Of a stretch of DNA of 64,000 bases, positions 30,295 to 39,684 are shown in pieces; the stretch's first letter is position 1, and the number at the start of each line of letters is the position of its first letter. This DNA is from Vibrio sp. 10N.286.49.B1 (GTDB taxonomy: Bacteria > Pseudomonadota > Gammaproteobacteria > Enterobacterales > Vibrionaceae), in contig NZ_MCUW01000014.1 in the NCBI RefSeq assembly GCF_002873335.1, positions 18,707 through 82,706 on the forward strand. Reading direction: 5' to 3'. The notes beneath the pieces were generated by a model. That model made no database searches. It had not been told where the DNA came from and was given only the letters and a program-made list of their open reading frames with translations. Both the position numbers and the translations under genes were made by a program.

Positions 30295-31314
30295 ATGCTT
30301 GTTGTTCGTCCTATTACGATGTCTGATTATGACGCCTTGCACACGTGCGCGGTAGAATCTGGTCACGGCTTCACGTCTCTTCCAGTAAATGAAGAGCTGC
30401 TTTCCAATCGAATTACTCACTCTGAATACAGCTTCAGTAAGACCGATGTTACCTCGCCAACAGATGAAGGTTATCTGATGGTTGGTGTTGACAGTGAAAC
30501 CGGTGAGGTTGCTGGTACCACCGGTATAGAAGGTGCGATTGGTTGGGATGTGCCGTTTTACTCTTACCACATTAGTACTGTGGTTCACTCCTCTCCCAAA
30601 CTGGGCGTTAACAACACCGTTAAGCTGCTCACCTTTGGCAATAACTACACCGGATGCAGTGAAATTTGCACCTTGTTCCTAAGGCCTGACTATCGTGTTG
30701 GCCTTAATGGTCGCTTAATGTCTAAATCGCGGTTTTTGATGCTGGCAGAGCACCCGCAGCGCTTCTCTAAAACGATTTTTGCAGAGATGCGAGGCGTATC
30801 AGATGCTGAAGGTAATTCACCGTTTTGGAAGTGGTTACAAGAGCATTTCTTTTCGATTGAATTCACCATGGCAGATTACCTGACGGGTATTGGTAAGAAG
30901 GGTTTCATTGCCGATCTTATGCCTAAGTTGCCGATTTACGTCAATTTGTTGAGTAAAGAAGCGCAAGCGGTGATTGGTCAGGTGCATGACAATACCAAAC
31001 CCGCCTTGAAGCTGCTCGAGAGAGAAGGTTTCACCTGTCGAAACTATGTGGATATTTTTGATGCTGGCCCGACCGTGGAGTGCGATCTACAAAATATCCA
31101 AGCGATTAGGAATTCATTCCGAGCCAAGGTATCGATTTCAGAGCACGCCAGTTCACAAGATTATCTTATTGCAAATACGTCATTTGAACACTTTAGAGCA
31201 ACAGCCGCGAAAGCCGCTTATGACGCAGAAAGCCAGCGTGTCTTGTTAGCTCCAAGCGTGGCCGAGGCCTTGAACCTTTCTGAAGGTGATATGGTACGTA
31301 TGCTCGCTCAGTAA
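30295..31314 (+). CDS. astA: Arginine N-succinyltransferase
   Basis: First AST-pathway enzyme, transferring succinyl from succinyl-CoA to arginine. The protein is 339 residues and begins MLVVRPITMSDYDALHTCAVESG; NYTGCSEICTLFLRPDYR is a family-typical core. The ATG at 30295 has GGAGGG upstream at good spacing, so the 15-residue upstream extension is rejected. It lies 81 bp after argD and before astD. Confidence 0.95.
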   Translation: MLVVRPITMSDYDALHTCAVESGHGFTSLPVNEELLSNRITHSEYSFSKTDVTSPTDEGYLMVGVDSETGEVAGTTGIEGAIGWDVPFYSYHISTVVHSSPKLGVNNTVKLLTFGNNYTGCSEICTLFLRPDYRVGLNGRLMSKSRFLMLAEHPQRFSKTIFAEMRGVSDAEGNSPFWKWLQEHFFSIEFTMADYLTGIGKKGFIADLMPKLPIYVNLLSKEAQAVIGQVHDNTKPALKLLEREGFTCRNYVDIFDAGPTVECDLQNIQAIRNSFRAKVSISEHASSQDYLIANTSFEHFRATAAKAAYDAESQRVLLAPSVAEALNLSEGDMVRMLAQ

Positions 31315-31334
31315 CAGGCTCTTGATGTTTATCC

Positions 31335-31361
31335 CGCCACGTTTGGTTATTTTTCGTGGCG
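31335..31361 (+). other. Intercistronic inverted repeat between astA and astD
   Basis: CGCCACG and CGTGGCG form a 7-bp stem around a 13-base T-rich loop, 20 bp after astA. No run of T follows, so it may be an mRNA-stability or weak attenuation structure. Confidence 0.45.
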
Positions 31362-31406
31362 TTGAAGACAATGCTCCAACCATTTTTATATGTTAAGGAA
31401 TTTTCG

Positions 31407-32864
31407 ATGACTCAATGGATCGCAGGACAGTGGGTAGCAGGACTTGGTGAACAATTTCATTCATTGTCACCTTACAATAATGAGGTGGTTTGGCAGGGAC
31501 AATCAGCCACACCGGCGCAGGTTGAGTCCGCGGTTAGTGCCGCAAGACAAGCGTTTATCTCTTGGAAAAAAACCTCGTTTGAAGCGCGTGAAGCCATTGT
31601 ATTAGCCTTTGCCGAAAAGCTAAAAGCGCGCAGTGAAGAGATTGCTATAGCGATTGCTAAAGAAACGGGGAAACCGTTGTGGGAAACTCGAACGGAAGCG
31701 GGCGCGATGGCCGGTAAGATTGCGATTTCCATTCGAGCCTATCACGAGCGTACTGGTCGCTCACAGCGAGAAGCGGCGGGGAACCAAATAGTCCTTCGTC
31801 ACCGCCCTCTTGGTGTAATGGCAGTATTTGGGCCTTATAACTTCCCAGGGCACCTGCCCAATGGCCATATTGTTCCAGCGTTGCTGGCAGGGAACACGGT
31901 TGTCTTTAAGCCTTCTGAACAAACGCCACTAGTGGGTGAGCTTGCCATGCAGATTTGGCAGGAAGCAGGGTTGCCAGAAGGGGTTATTAACCTAGTGCAA
32001 GGCGGTAAAGAAACCGGCATTGCTTTAGCTGATGCCAAAGGTATTGATGGCGTGTTGTTTACTGGCAGTGCGAATACTGGCCATGTCCTACATCGTCAAT
32101 TTGCCGGTCAGCCTGATAAAATGCTGGCGCTAGAGATGGGGGGCAACAACCCATTAGTTGTCAGTGAGGCGTATGGCGATCTTGATGCAACGATCTACAC
32201 CATCATTCAGTCTGCTTATATCAGTGCAGGGCAACGTTGTACGTGCGCCCGCCGATTGTATGTTCCCTTTGGCGATAAAGGTGACCAACTTGTTGAAGCC
32301 CTGGTCGCCGCGATAGCAAAAATACGTATCGATGAGCCGTTTGCCGATCCGGCACCCTTCATGGGACCACAAATATCCATGCAGGCAGCACAACACATCA
32401 TACAGGCTCAGTCCGCATTGCAAGCCTTAGGCGGCAAGAGTTTAGTTGAGTCACAGCAGCGACAGGCAGCATTTGTGACGCCAGGGTTGATTGATGCGAC
32501 CACAATTGATGTATTACCTGATGAAGAATATTTTGGCCCGTTGTTGCAGCTTGTACGCTATGAAACGCTAGAGCAAGCGGTTGAACTTGCCAATGATACC
32601 CGTTTTGGTTTATCCGCAGGACTTATCTCAACCAATGACGACGAGTGGTTGTATTTTGTTGACCATATCCGTGCTGGTATTGTGAATCGTAACCGTCAGT
32701 TGACGGGCGCGAGCGGTGATGCACCATTTGGTGGCCCTGGTGCATCCGGTAACCTGAGGCCGAGTGCTTTCTATGCCGCAGACTATTGTGCCTATCCGAT
32801 GGCATCGATGGAGGGAGACGAAACGATTCTTCCTGCGACGTTAAGCCCAGGACTCGATCTCTAA
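31407..32864 (+). CDS. astD: Succinylglutamate semialdehyde dehydrogenase
   Basis: NAD-dependent aldehyde dehydrogenase of 485 residues, oxidising N-succinylglutamate semialdehyde. It shows [15 protein letters not shown], the NAD motif FTGSANTG, the glutamate in LEMGGNNP and the catalytic cysteine in [11 protein letters not shown]. The ATG at 31407 follows TTAAGGAATTTTCG. It is in the argD-astA-astD run; astB and astE are not adjacent, so the last hydrolysis steps must be encoded elsewhere. Confidence 0.95.
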   Translation: MTQWIAGQWVAGLGEQFHSLSPYNNEVVWQGQSATPAQVESAVSAARQAFISWKKTSFEAREAIVLAFAEKLKARSEEIAIAIAKETGKPLWETRTEAGAMAGKIAISIRAYHERTGRSQREAAGNQIVLRHRPLGVMAVFGPYNFPGHLPNGHIVPALLAGNTVVFKPSEQTPLVGELAMQIWQEAGLPEGVINLVQGGKETGIALADAKGIDGVLFTGSANTGHVLHRQFAGQPDKMLALEMGGNNPLVVSEAYGDLDATIYTIIQSAYISAGQRCTCARRLYVPFGDKGDQLVEALVAAIAKIRIDEPFADPAPFMGPQISMQAAQHIIQAQSALQALGGKSLVESQQRQAAFVTPGLIDATTIDVLPDEEYFGPLLQLVRYETLEQAVELANDTRFGLSAGLISTNDDEWLYFVDHIRAGIVNRNRQLTGASGDAPFGGPGASGNLRPSAFYAADYCAYPMASMEGDETILPATLSPGLDL

Positions 32865-32874
32865 GGAGCGACAT

Positions 32875-33666
32875 ATGAAAGTTGAATGGTTATTTGAGCA
32901 ACTGTGGCAAGATTATACGACGCGCCTGTGTCCATCCGCCGCGAAAATTCAGGGGTTGCTGAAGGAGCAAGAAGCACTGATTAATGATCACATTGCCTTG
33001 CGCACCTTTAATCTCGACCCTGTTGGTATTGAGACATTGGCCAAGCCTTTTCTTGAGCTTGGTTACCAGCAAGGAGGCGAGTATGAATTCAAAGCTAAAA
33101 AGCTGTCAGCCATTCATTTAGAGCATGCAGACAACACGTTACCTAAGGTTTTTATTAGCGAACTGTGTGTGGAGCAGTGCTCACCCGAGCTACAGGCCAT
33201 TGTGACCAAGCTGGTGGATCAAGTTGATAGTGCGGCCGTATCGTCGGCAGATTTTCTGTTTGGTGGGCGTCTGTGGACGTTGAGCAGCGAAGATTATCAA
33301 ACACTGGCGCAAGAAAGTGAGTATGCCTCTTGGCTTGCCGCTCATGGTTATGGTGCAAATCACTTTACCGTGAGTGTGAATCAGTTGCAGCGCTTTGAAG
33401 ACGTCGTGGCTGTGAATCATTATTTGCGCCAGGCCGGTTTTGAGATCAATGAATCAGGTGGTGAGGTCAAGGGATCACCTGAGGTGTTGCTGGAGCAATC
33501 ATCGACCATGGCTGACAAAGTATTGGTGTCGTTTTTAGGCGAAGAGAAGCGTGTGCCTGGAGGTTTTTATGAGTTTGCTAAGCGCTATAAAATGAATGAT
33601 AACACCTACTATCAAGGGTTTGTGGCAGCGTCTGCGGATAAAATTTTTGAGAGTACCCATCAATAA
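32875..33666 (+). CDS. DUF1338-family protein (VOC-fold metal enzyme)
   Basis: A 263-residue member of the DUF1338 family, whose characterised relatives (HglS/YdcJ) are Fe(II)-dependent 2-oxoadipate dioxygenase/decarboxylases. Visible candidate ligands are His in NDHIALRTF (near residue 38), His in YGANHFTVSVN and Glu in VPGGFYEFAKRY near the end. It follows astD by 10 bp with ribosome-binding site AAGGAG, so it belongs to the same transcript; its substrate here is unknown. It is shorter than HglS (about 460 residues). A terminator follows. Confidence 0.85.
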   Translation: MKVEWLFEQLWQDYTTRLCPSAAKIQGLLKEQEALINDHIALRTFNLDPVGIETLAKPFLELGYQQGGEYEFKAKKLSAIHLEHADNTLPKVFISELCVEQCSPELQAIVTKLVDQVDSAAVSSADFLFGGRLWTLSSEDYQTLAQESEYASWLAAHGYGANHFTVSVNQLQRFEDVVAVNHYLRQAGFEINESGGEVKGSPEVLLEQSSTMADKVLVSFLGEEKRVPGGFYEFAKRYKMNDNTYYQGFVAASADKIFESTHQ

Positions 33667-33690
33667 ATAGACTCACCCTTTCGCCATAAA

Positions 33691-33715
33691 AAAAGCCACC
33701 TTGCGGTGGCTTTTT
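33691..33715. terminator. Bidirectional terminator between the ast cluster and crp
   Basis: AAAAGCCACC pairs with GGTGGCTTTT around TTGC, with A and T tracts on both sides. It lies between convergent transcripts. Confidence 0.9.
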
Positions 33716-33736
33716 AATTATTAGTAACGTTAGATA

Positions 33737-34369
33737 TTAACGCGTGCCGTAGACCACAATAGTCTTACCATGAGCAGAGATAAGGTTCTGCTCTTCCAGC
33801 ATTTTAAGAATACGTCCTACTGTCTCACGAGAACAACCAACGATCTGGCCGATTTCTTGACGAGTAATTTTGATTTGCATGCCGTCAGGGTGCGTCATTG
33901 CGTCAGGTTGTTTTGCTAGGTTAAGTAGCGTCTGAGCAATACGACCAGTTACGTCAAGGAACGCAAGGTCACCAACTTTCTGGCTTGTCACTTGTAGGCG
34001 ACTTGCCATCTGAGAAGATAAGCGCATGAGAATATCTGGGTTAACTTGGATAAGTTGACGGAATTTCTTGAAAGAAATCTCAGCCACTTCACAAGGTGAT
34101 TTAGCTCGAACCCACGCTGTACGTTCTTGGTCTTCTTCAAATAGGCCTAGTTCACCGATGAAGTCACCTTGGTTAAGGTAAGACAAGATCATCTCTTTGC
34201 CTTCTTCATCTTTGATAAGTACTGCTACTGAACCTTTTACGATGTAGTAAAGTGTTTCAGCCTTCTCGCCCGCATGGATTAGCGTGCTTTTTGAAGGGTA
34301 CTTGTGAATATGACAATGTGAAAGGAACCACTCTAGCGTTGGGTCGGTTTGAGGTTTACCTAGAACCAT
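33737..34369 (-). CDS. crp: cAMP receptor protein CRP
   Basis: Global regulator of 210 residues. The cyclic-nucleotide domain (1-~130) has [24 protein letters not shown], the cAMP-phosphate binding region. The C-terminal helix-turn-helix is [27 protein letters not shown] (about 168-194), essentially the E. coli recognition helix. Spacing to prkB upstream is 244 bp, including a possible CRP site. Confidence 0.99.
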   Translation of the reverse strand: MVLGKPQTDPTLEWFLSHCHIHKYPSKSTLIHAGEKAETLYYIVKGSVAVLIKDEEGKEMILSYLNQGDFIGELGLFEEDQERTAWVRAKSPCEVAEISFKKFRQLIQVNPDILMRLSSQMASRLQVTSQKVGDLAFLDVTGRIAQTLLNLAKQPDAMTHPDGMQIKITRQEIGQIVGCSRETVGRILKMLEEQNLISAHGKTIVVYGTR

Positions 34370-34563
34370 ATTTCTTACTTCCTCTGCAGGGTATGCTTGC
34401 TGCTTTCCATATATTATAGCAAGTCCATTGTGTTGAGACTCACTAGCATAAAAGCACTTTGAAGATGGCGCAAGCGATCTTCTGTTTCAAAGAAATAGTA
34501 TCCTTTTTTGCGCGGACTTTCTTGATTTTAATCGTGTCATCAGACCATTTTTCTATACAAAAC

Positions 34564-34579
34564 TGTGCACATGATCACG
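34564..34579. promoter_or_regulatory. Possible CRP site in the crp-prkB gap
   Basis: TGTGCACATGATCACG resembles TGTGA-N6-TCACA with one mismatch in each half. It lies about 195 bp upstream of crp, compatible with crp autoregulation. The match was made by eye. Confidence 0.4.
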
Positions 34580-34613
34580 GTATAAAAAATCATCTAAGTT
34601 TAGGCGCAAAAAA

Positions 34614-35483
34614 CTAACCTATTTTCCCTGTTTCTATTAGCTGCTGTAGTATAGGACGGACAATTAATTCCATCGCAAAACTCATTTTCCCGCCCGGTAC
34701 GACGATGGTGTTATGACGTGACATAAAGGAACCGTCAATCATTGAGAGTAGATATGGGTAATCGACATTCTTAATGCCCCTTAAGCGAATGACGACGAAA
34801 CTCTCATCGAGACTTGGGATTCCCTTCGCATTAAGTGGGTTCGACGTATCAACGGTGGGGACGCGTTGGAAGTTGATATGAGTACGCGAAAATTGTGGTG
34901 TGATGTAGCTGAGATAGTCGTCCATTGACCGTACTATGGAATCGGTCACTGCTTCTCGAGAGTGTCCACGGTCACGTGTATCGCGAACAAATTTTTGGAT
35001 CCACTCCAGGTTGACGATTGGAACCATGCCAATTAAGAGGTCAACGTGCTGAGCGGCATTAATGGCACCATCAACAACACCACCATGTAACCCTTCATAA
35101 AATAATACGTCAGAGTTTTGGGGTAAGTCTTGCCAAGGCGTGAAGGTGCCCGGCATTTGATTGTATGGGACCGCTTCGTCGAACGTATGTAGATAGCGAC
35201 GAAATTGGCCGACGCCATTTTGCCCGTAGTTTTTAAAAAAGGTTTCAAGTGCAGGAAAGTCATTGGCTTGAGGGCCAAAGTAACTGATGTGCTTACCCTG
35301 TTCTTTTGCTTTGCGTATCTCGACATCCATCTCTGGGCGAGTAAAGCGATGGAAGCTATCGCCTTCGATAAACGCAGGTCTGATGTTCATCATGTTGAAC
35401 ATCTTGCGAAATGCTTCTGATGTTGTCGTTGTTCCAGCTCCTGAGGAGCCTGTCACCGCGATGATAGGGTGTTTCGCTGACAT
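34614..35483 (-). CDS. prkB: Phosphoribulokinase-family protein (PrkB)
   Basis: A 289-residue P-loop kinase. The P-loop is GSSGAGTTTT (residues 12-21), unusual in lacking the standard Lys after GAG but typical of this family, and FEGDSFHR/FYEGLHGG motifs are present. Relatives next to crp in many gamma-proteobacteria are annotated phosphoribulokinase although those organisms lack the Calvin cycle, so the true substrate is uncertain. It is on the same strand upstream of crp. Confidence 0.9.
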   Translation of the reverse strand: MSAKHPIIAVTGSSGAGTTTTSEAFRKMFNMMNIRPAFIEGDSFHRFTRPEMDVEIRKAKEQGKHISYFGPQANDFPALETFFKNYGQNGVGQFRRYLHTFDEAVPYNQMPGTFTPWQDLPQNSDVLFYEGLHGGVVDGAINAAQHVDLLIGMVPIVNLEWIQKFVRDTRDRGHSREAVTDSIVRSMDDYLSYITPQFSRTHINFQRVPTVDTSNPLNAKGIPSLDESFVVIRLRGIKNVDYPYLLSMIDGSFMSRHNTIVVPGGKMSFAMELIVRPILQQLIETGKIG

Positions 35484-35598
35484 AACACTTCCTGTGTATT
35501 TTTAGTATTCATATCCCGATAAGCTGGGAAATGTTGTTTATGTATGGTTTATCTTAATCTGGGCACGAGCTTATCATGAGCGATTCAATCTATAATTG

Positions 35599-35652
35599 AC
35601 GGCAAACGTATCGTTAACGGTAAATATATAGTTAACGGTAAACGTATAGCTA
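35599..35652. repeat. Three tandem 18-bp repeats upstream of prkB
   Basis: Units ACGG(C/T)AAA(C/T)(G/A)TAT(C/A)G(T/C)TA occupy 35599-35616, 35617-35634 and 35635-35652 with no gaps. The array lies 116 bp before prkB in the prkB-yheU gap. Role is unknown; it could be an operator array or a variable-number repeat. Confidence 0.85.
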
Positions 35653-35715
35653 CCATCAACTATTTACTGATAAGCAGAGGCTTACTATAGCACCTCATAG
35701 CCAAAGGCGAGATAT

Positions 35716-35928
35716 TTACAACGAGTTACGCATCTTGATGTCGACCGTTTCGTGTAATTCAGAAAAGACAATGACGGCTTCTCCCGATTCTAGTTGGCTT
35801 CGTACATGTGCAAGTTTATCGGCTAGAGTGTATTCGCTTTCACCGTAATCGGTGCCTTCACGCAATACAAATTCTTGAATCAAATTATCGAGTGTTTCCG
35901 ATGCGATCTGCTGCCATGGGATAATCAT
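35716..35928 (-). CDS. yheU: YheU family small protein
   Basis: A 70-residue protein recognisable by MIIPWQQI, ...[15 protein letters not shown] and the conserved ...[16 protein letters not shown]. Function is unknown; the family is conserved next to yheT in gamma-proteobacteria. It follows yheT by 56 bp on the same strand, with GAGAGAGG upstream of the ATG. Confidence 0.9.
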   Translation of the reverse strand: MIIPWQQIASETLDNLIQEFVLREGTDYGESEYTLADKLAHVRSQLESGEAVIVFSELHETVDIKMRNSL

Positions 35929-35984
35929 AAATACCTCTCTCTTCTATGATGGTGAGAGTATATCAGAGATGAGCCCGACAGGAG

Positions 35985-36971
35985 TTATTCAGCAAGGTGT
36001 CGATAATAACTTGGCAATACTTCTTCAAGCCAGAAAACGGGTTTGCGCCAGCTTCCAGATAAAAAGCCGACGTGCCCACCTTGTTCGAGTAAACGATAGC
36101 TTAGATGAGGGGTCAGCTCATAATCAGGAATCACCTCATGATTCATAAATGGGTCGTCTTTGGCGTGGATAAACTGCGTAGGGATGACGATATCGTTCAA
36201 GCGTGGTAGTGCAGAACATCGTTGGTAATAGTCATCAGCGTCCTTAAAGCCATGAAGTGGCGCAGTAATTAAATCATCAAATTCATAAAGCCTTTTCATT
36301 TCTTTTATTCGAGCGGCGGTTAGCCCTAATGCCTCGCTGAGTAGGTGGGTTTTTAATAATGCATTTTTCTTCATCGAAGAGAGTAGGTAGCGTCGATATA
36401 GTTTGGAAAAACCTTGTTCAATGCGGCTAGAGCACGCTGCGAGGTCTAAGGGGGCAGAAACAATCGTCGCACTATCGAGCTTAGTATCCGTCTTATAATG
36501 GGCGAGATAGTTAGTTAGCATATTGCCCCCAAGGGATATGCCTACGGCTACCTTTTTGGCATTTGGGTAGCGATGATCCAAAAGCTCAATGAAGTGTCTT
36601 GCATCCCCGATTTCACCAGAATGATAGGCCCGAGCCAGACGGTTTAGATTGGGACCACACCCTCTAAAGTGCATCATAACCGCGAGCCAGCCTTGTTTTG
36701 CGAAGGCGTGCATCAACCCATTGGCATACGGGCTGTTAAAGCAGCCTTCTAGTCCATGAAAGAGGACAAAGACCGGCTTATGCTTTGCCTTATCACTGTG
36801 GGGATCTTCACTCCATGCCAGTTCAACAAAGTCACCGTCGGGGGTCTCAAGCGTTTCCCACACGGGGTCAAACAAGGAACGACGACGGATGAATCGAGGT
36901 ATCAAGGTTTGAATATGCGGGTTACCGAGCCCCTTGGCTGCGATAAAGGGTTGTAGTGTCGGTGTGTTCAT
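35985..36971 (-). CDS. yheT: YheT family alpha/beta hydrolase
   Basis: A 328-residue hydrolase with the nucleophile elbow GISLGGNML (Ser in G-x-S-x-G), upstream VLFHGLEGCFNSPY and the late catalytic His region EQGGHVGFLSG. Substrate is unknown; lipid esters are often proposed. Its ATG overlaps the stop codon of the MocR-type regulator by 4 bp, indicating co-transcription with it. Confidence 0.9.
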   Translation of the reverse strand: MNTPTLQPFIAAKGLGNPHIQTLIPRFIRRRSLFDPVWETLETPDGDFVELAWSEDPHSDKAKHKPVFVLFHGLEGCFNSPYANGLMHAFAKQGWLAVMMHFRGCGPNLNRLARAYHSGEIGDARHFIELLDHRYPNAKKVAVGISLGGNMLTNYLAHYKTDTKLDSATIVSAPLDLAACSSRIEQGFSKLYRRYLLSSMKKNALLKTHLLSEALGLTAARIKEMKRLYEFDDLITAPLHGFKDADDYYQRCSALPRLNDIVIPTQFIHAKDDPFMNHEVIPDYELTPHLSYRLLEQGGHVGFLSGSWRKPVFWLEEVLPSYYRHLAE

Positions 36972-38356
36972 AATGTGAATTCACTGATTGGGTTTGATAA
37001 TAATAGTGTATTGAGCTTTTCTACGCCGCTCTCTAGTTGTTCGATCGTTTGAGGGGAGCTTAATGAAAGCCGAACCGCAGGAATGACCGTTCCGCCCGGA
37101 GGGGCAAACAACTCCCCAGACTTAACAATGACACCTAACTCTGCCGATTTTTGAACAAATTCACTGAGTCGCCACTGCTCTGGCAGGGTTAACCACACAT
37201 GAAAACCACCACTTTGGTAGCGCATGTCAAAAGCACCGAGAACGCGCTTAGTGATGGCCAGTCGCTGACTCATTTCATTATGAATGGCGGTGATATTGCG
37301 CTCTGCATCGCCAGATAGCAGCATTTCACAGGTGAGTGCAATCAGCAAAGGGCTGATCATCCAGCTGTGGTTCTGTAGAGACAGAACAAGCTGTGGGTAC
37401 AGTTTTTCTGGCGCACTGAGATAGCCGACACGTAATCCAGGTGCTAAGCATTTTGAAAAAGCGCCAATATAAATGACGGTTTCTGGTGCCGAGTTTACGA
37501 GTGGTGCTGGGGGCGAGTCGAGCAACAAGCCGTTAATGTCATCCTCAATGATATAGACATTGTTGGCTTGGCATAGTGCGATGATAGCCTGGCGCCTTGC
37601 GGGTGACATGATAGCAGTGGTTGGATTTTGCAGTGTGGGTGTGAGGTATAAAAAGCGCGGAGAATAGCGCTTGCAGCATACCTCGAGCGACTCTGGTGTG
37701 ATCCCTTCATCGTCCATTTCAACCCCTTTTAATGTGAGCTGATTTTGCCTGGCAAGTGAGATGACACCGGGGTAGGTATATTGCTCCACCAGCACTGTAT
37801 CACCCGGACGAGTAAAGGTATCAAGGACCATCTGAATGGCGTGTTGAGCCCCCGAGCTAAACAGCAGCTTGTTGACATCGAGAAGGATGCCTTGTTCTTT
37901 CAACCAGTTTGCCACGATAGAGCGATGAGCATCCAAACCAGTTGGCGGTTGGTAAATCATCAGTTGATTGAGGTGCTGCGAAGATTGTCCTATACGCTGC
38001 ATGGCCTGCTTGAGCATGTCGCTGCGATCGAGTCGCGGTGGAATGTTGTAGCTAAAGTTGCACTCGTTTGAGTGTTCTGGGAGCTCTTCAAACAACCAGC
38101 TCGGCTTCTCATTGTCGGTGACATACGTTCCCGCTCCAACTCGTGCTTCGACAAGCCCGCGACGCTCAACCTCTGCGTAAGCGCGAGTAATGGTACCCAC
38201 GGTGACGGAGAGCTGATCGGCTAGCCAGCGATGGGTGGGCAGCTTTTCATTGCTCGAGAGTGTGCCATTGTTGATTTGATCGCTGATCTGATCAGCAATC
38301 TGTTTATAGATCGGCATCGGATCTTGTTTGGTTACACGAATACTTGAGATTGTCAT
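36968..38356 (-). CDS. MocR-type GntR/aminotransferase transcriptional regulator
   Basis: A 462-residue fusion of an N-terminal GntR winged helix (about 14-80; IYKQIADQISDQINNGTLSSNEKLPTHR in the first helices) and a class I aminotransferase fold. The PLP lysine is in IGAFSKCLAPGLRVGY and the PLP aspartate in IIEDDINGLL. Such regulators sense PLP or amino-acid-related ligands. It is divergent from a LysE-family exporter, which it probably controls through the inverted repeats in the 129-bp gap. Ligand is unknown. Confidence 0.92.
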   Translation of the reverse strand: MTISSIRVTKQDPMPIYKQIADQISDQINNGTLSSNEKLPTHRWLADQLSVTVGTITRAYAEVERRGLVEARVGAGTYVTDNEKPSWLFEELPEHSNECNFSYNIPPRLDRSDMLKQAMQRIGQSSQHLNQLMIYQPPTGLDAHRSIVANWLKEQGILLDVNKLLFSSGAQHAIQMVLDTFTRPGDTVLVEQYTYPGVISLARQNQLTLKGVEMDDEGITPESLEVCCKRYSPRFLYLTPTLQNPTTAIMSPARRQAIIALCQANNVYIIEDDINGLLLDSPPAPLVNSAPETVIYIGAFSKCLAPGLRVGYLSAPEKLYPQLVLSLQNHSWMISPLLIALTCEMLLSGDAERNITAIHNEMSQRLAITKRVLGAFDMRYQSGGFHVWLTLPEQWRLSEFVQKSAELGVIVKSGELFAPPGGTVIPAVRLSLSSPQTIEQLESGVEKLNTLLLSNPISEFTL

Positions 38357-38388
38357 GGTGACAATAAACCTTTTGCGTCAAGTTTAAT

Positions 38389-38460
38389 CCATTGTTATGG
38401 TTATTTTGTCGGCAATTTATCATTTATGCAACCATAAATGGCAGATTGTATCGATACAAT
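38389..38460. promoter_or_regulatory. Inverted-repeat operators between MocR-type regulator and LysE exporter
   Basis: Three inverted repeats lie in the divergent gap: CCATTGTTATGG (38389-38400), CATTTATG-N4-CATAAATG (38421-38440, 8-bp perfect arms) and ATTGTATCGATACAAT (38445-38460, a perfect 16-bp palindrome). The last contains TACAAT, a possible -10 for the exporter gene. The palindrome has the GTAT...ATAC core seen in several GntR/MocR operators. Confidence 0.65.
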
Positions 38461-38485
38461 TTAGCTATTGGATTAAGGAAGCAGC

Positions 38486-39082
38486 ATGGAATGGTCGTTT
38501 ATAATGTCAGTCGCTTTGTTTGCGATTGTCATGACAGGTACGCCAGGGCCTAACAATGTGATGTTAACGGCGTCGGGTGCCAATTTTGGCTATGTTAAAA
38601 CGTTGCCACATTGTCTGGGTATCGGGCTTGGCTTGATCAGTTTGATTCTGATTAATGGCGCAGGGTTAGGGGTGATCTTTATCAATTACCCTGTGGTTCA
38701 GACGTTACTCAAATGGCTGGGTAGCGGTTATTTACTGTATTTAGCGTGGCGGATACTATCGGCTGGGATCAGCACTTCGTCGCAAGATGATCAAGCAAAA
38801 CCGATGACATGCGTTCAAGCGGTCTTATTTCAGTATTTAAATCCTAAAGCATGGCTGATGTCGATCACTGCGGTGAGTTCATTTGCGCTTTCCGGTGAGA
38901 GTTATTGGTTCTCACTTGGGGCGATCTGTTTGATCTTCTTATTGATTCAAGTCCAAACGTCTTCTGTTTGGATCGGCTTTGGCACGATAATTCGCCGCTA
39001 CTTATCGACACCGATAGCTTGGAAGCGCTTTAATTCGAGCATGGCTATGCTGACAGCATCGTGTGTCTTATTTATCTGGTAA
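38486..39082 (+). CDS. LysE/RhtB family amino-acid exporter
   Basis: A 198-residue inner-membrane protein with about six hydrophobic segments. It begins with the family-typical MTGTPGPNNVMLTASGANFGY and has YLAWRILSAG and FQYLNPKAWLMSITA. Members export amino acids or derivatives. Its regulator is most likely the divergent MocR-type gene; the pair GntR/MocR-LysE is common. AAGGAAGCAGC precedes the ATG. Confidence 0.92.
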   Translation: MEWSFIMSVALFAIVMTGTPGPNNVMLTASGANFGYVKTLPHCLGIGLGLISLILINGAGLGVIFINYPVVQTLLKWLGSGYLLYLAWRILSAGISTSSQDDQAKPMTCVQAVLFQYLNPKAWLMSITAVSSFALSGESYWFSLGAICLIFLLIQVQTSSVWIGFGTIIRRYLSTPIAWKRFNSSMAMLTASCVLFIW

Positions 39083-39204
39083 TGTCGGCTTGTCTGACAG
39101 AGGTCGGAGTCGTTAACGTACGAGAATAAAAACGAGTGTGATGCGAGCGACTATTCATCGTAGTCGGCCGGAAAGCTAGTACGTGTGAGTGATTTATATG
39201 TCGA

Positions 39205-39684
39205 TTATTGACGAGAGGGAAAGAAGGTCGCGAAAGGTTTGGCAAATACACGACCAAGGTGATCCGCACCAAGTTGCTGGCAGTATTTAGTGACGAGCAG
39301 CGCCCCTGTGTTGGTGGTGATGTGGCGTGCATTGATGCAGTCGACCAGATCAGATTGCTGCTGCTTTTCTAGGCTAAGTTCAAACTCTAAGGCCTCGCGG
39401 TACAGGCTGTCGTTGATGTTGTTTTTGAGCTGCCGCCTGAGGTGGCGAAAATGGTGGAGAAGCTGCTCAGTGCGTCCCAAGCAACCCTGTATTAAATGCC
39501 AATCTTCAGCAGAGAAATGACAGTGCTGCTCGTCTAACCATTTGAGCGCGAGCAGCAGGTTTACGTTGCCATGATAGTGGTTCTGAATCGCAAGACACGC
39601 CTCTTTAACTTCTCGCACACCATAGTATTGCAGGCTGAATTGCCATAGGTGTTCGAGGGTCAGTGGCGCGTGCTCATTACTCAT
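39205..39684 (-). CDS. TIGR02444 family protein
   Basis: A 159-residue protein matching the TIGR02444 (DUF2390) pattern LWQFSLQYYGVREVKEACLAIQNHYHGNVNLLLALKW in its first half; the remainder is helical. Function is unknown. Its start codon overlaps the stop of the ABC-F gene by 4 bp, a conserved pairing in Vibrio and relatives. Confidence 0.85.
   Translation of the reverse strand: MSNEHAPLTLEHLWQFSLQYYGVREVKEACLAIQNHYHGNVNLLLALKWLDEQHCHFSAEDWHLIQGCLGRTEQLLHHFRHLRRQLKNNINDSLYREALEFELSLEKQQQSDLVDCINARHITTNTGALLVTKYCQQLGADHLGRVFAKPFATFFPSRQ

Noticed and set aside
35599..35652. CRISPR-like array
   Set aside because: Three 18-bp units without spacers and no cas genes; this is a plain tandem repeat. 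The same applies to the 15-bp and 21-bp arrays.
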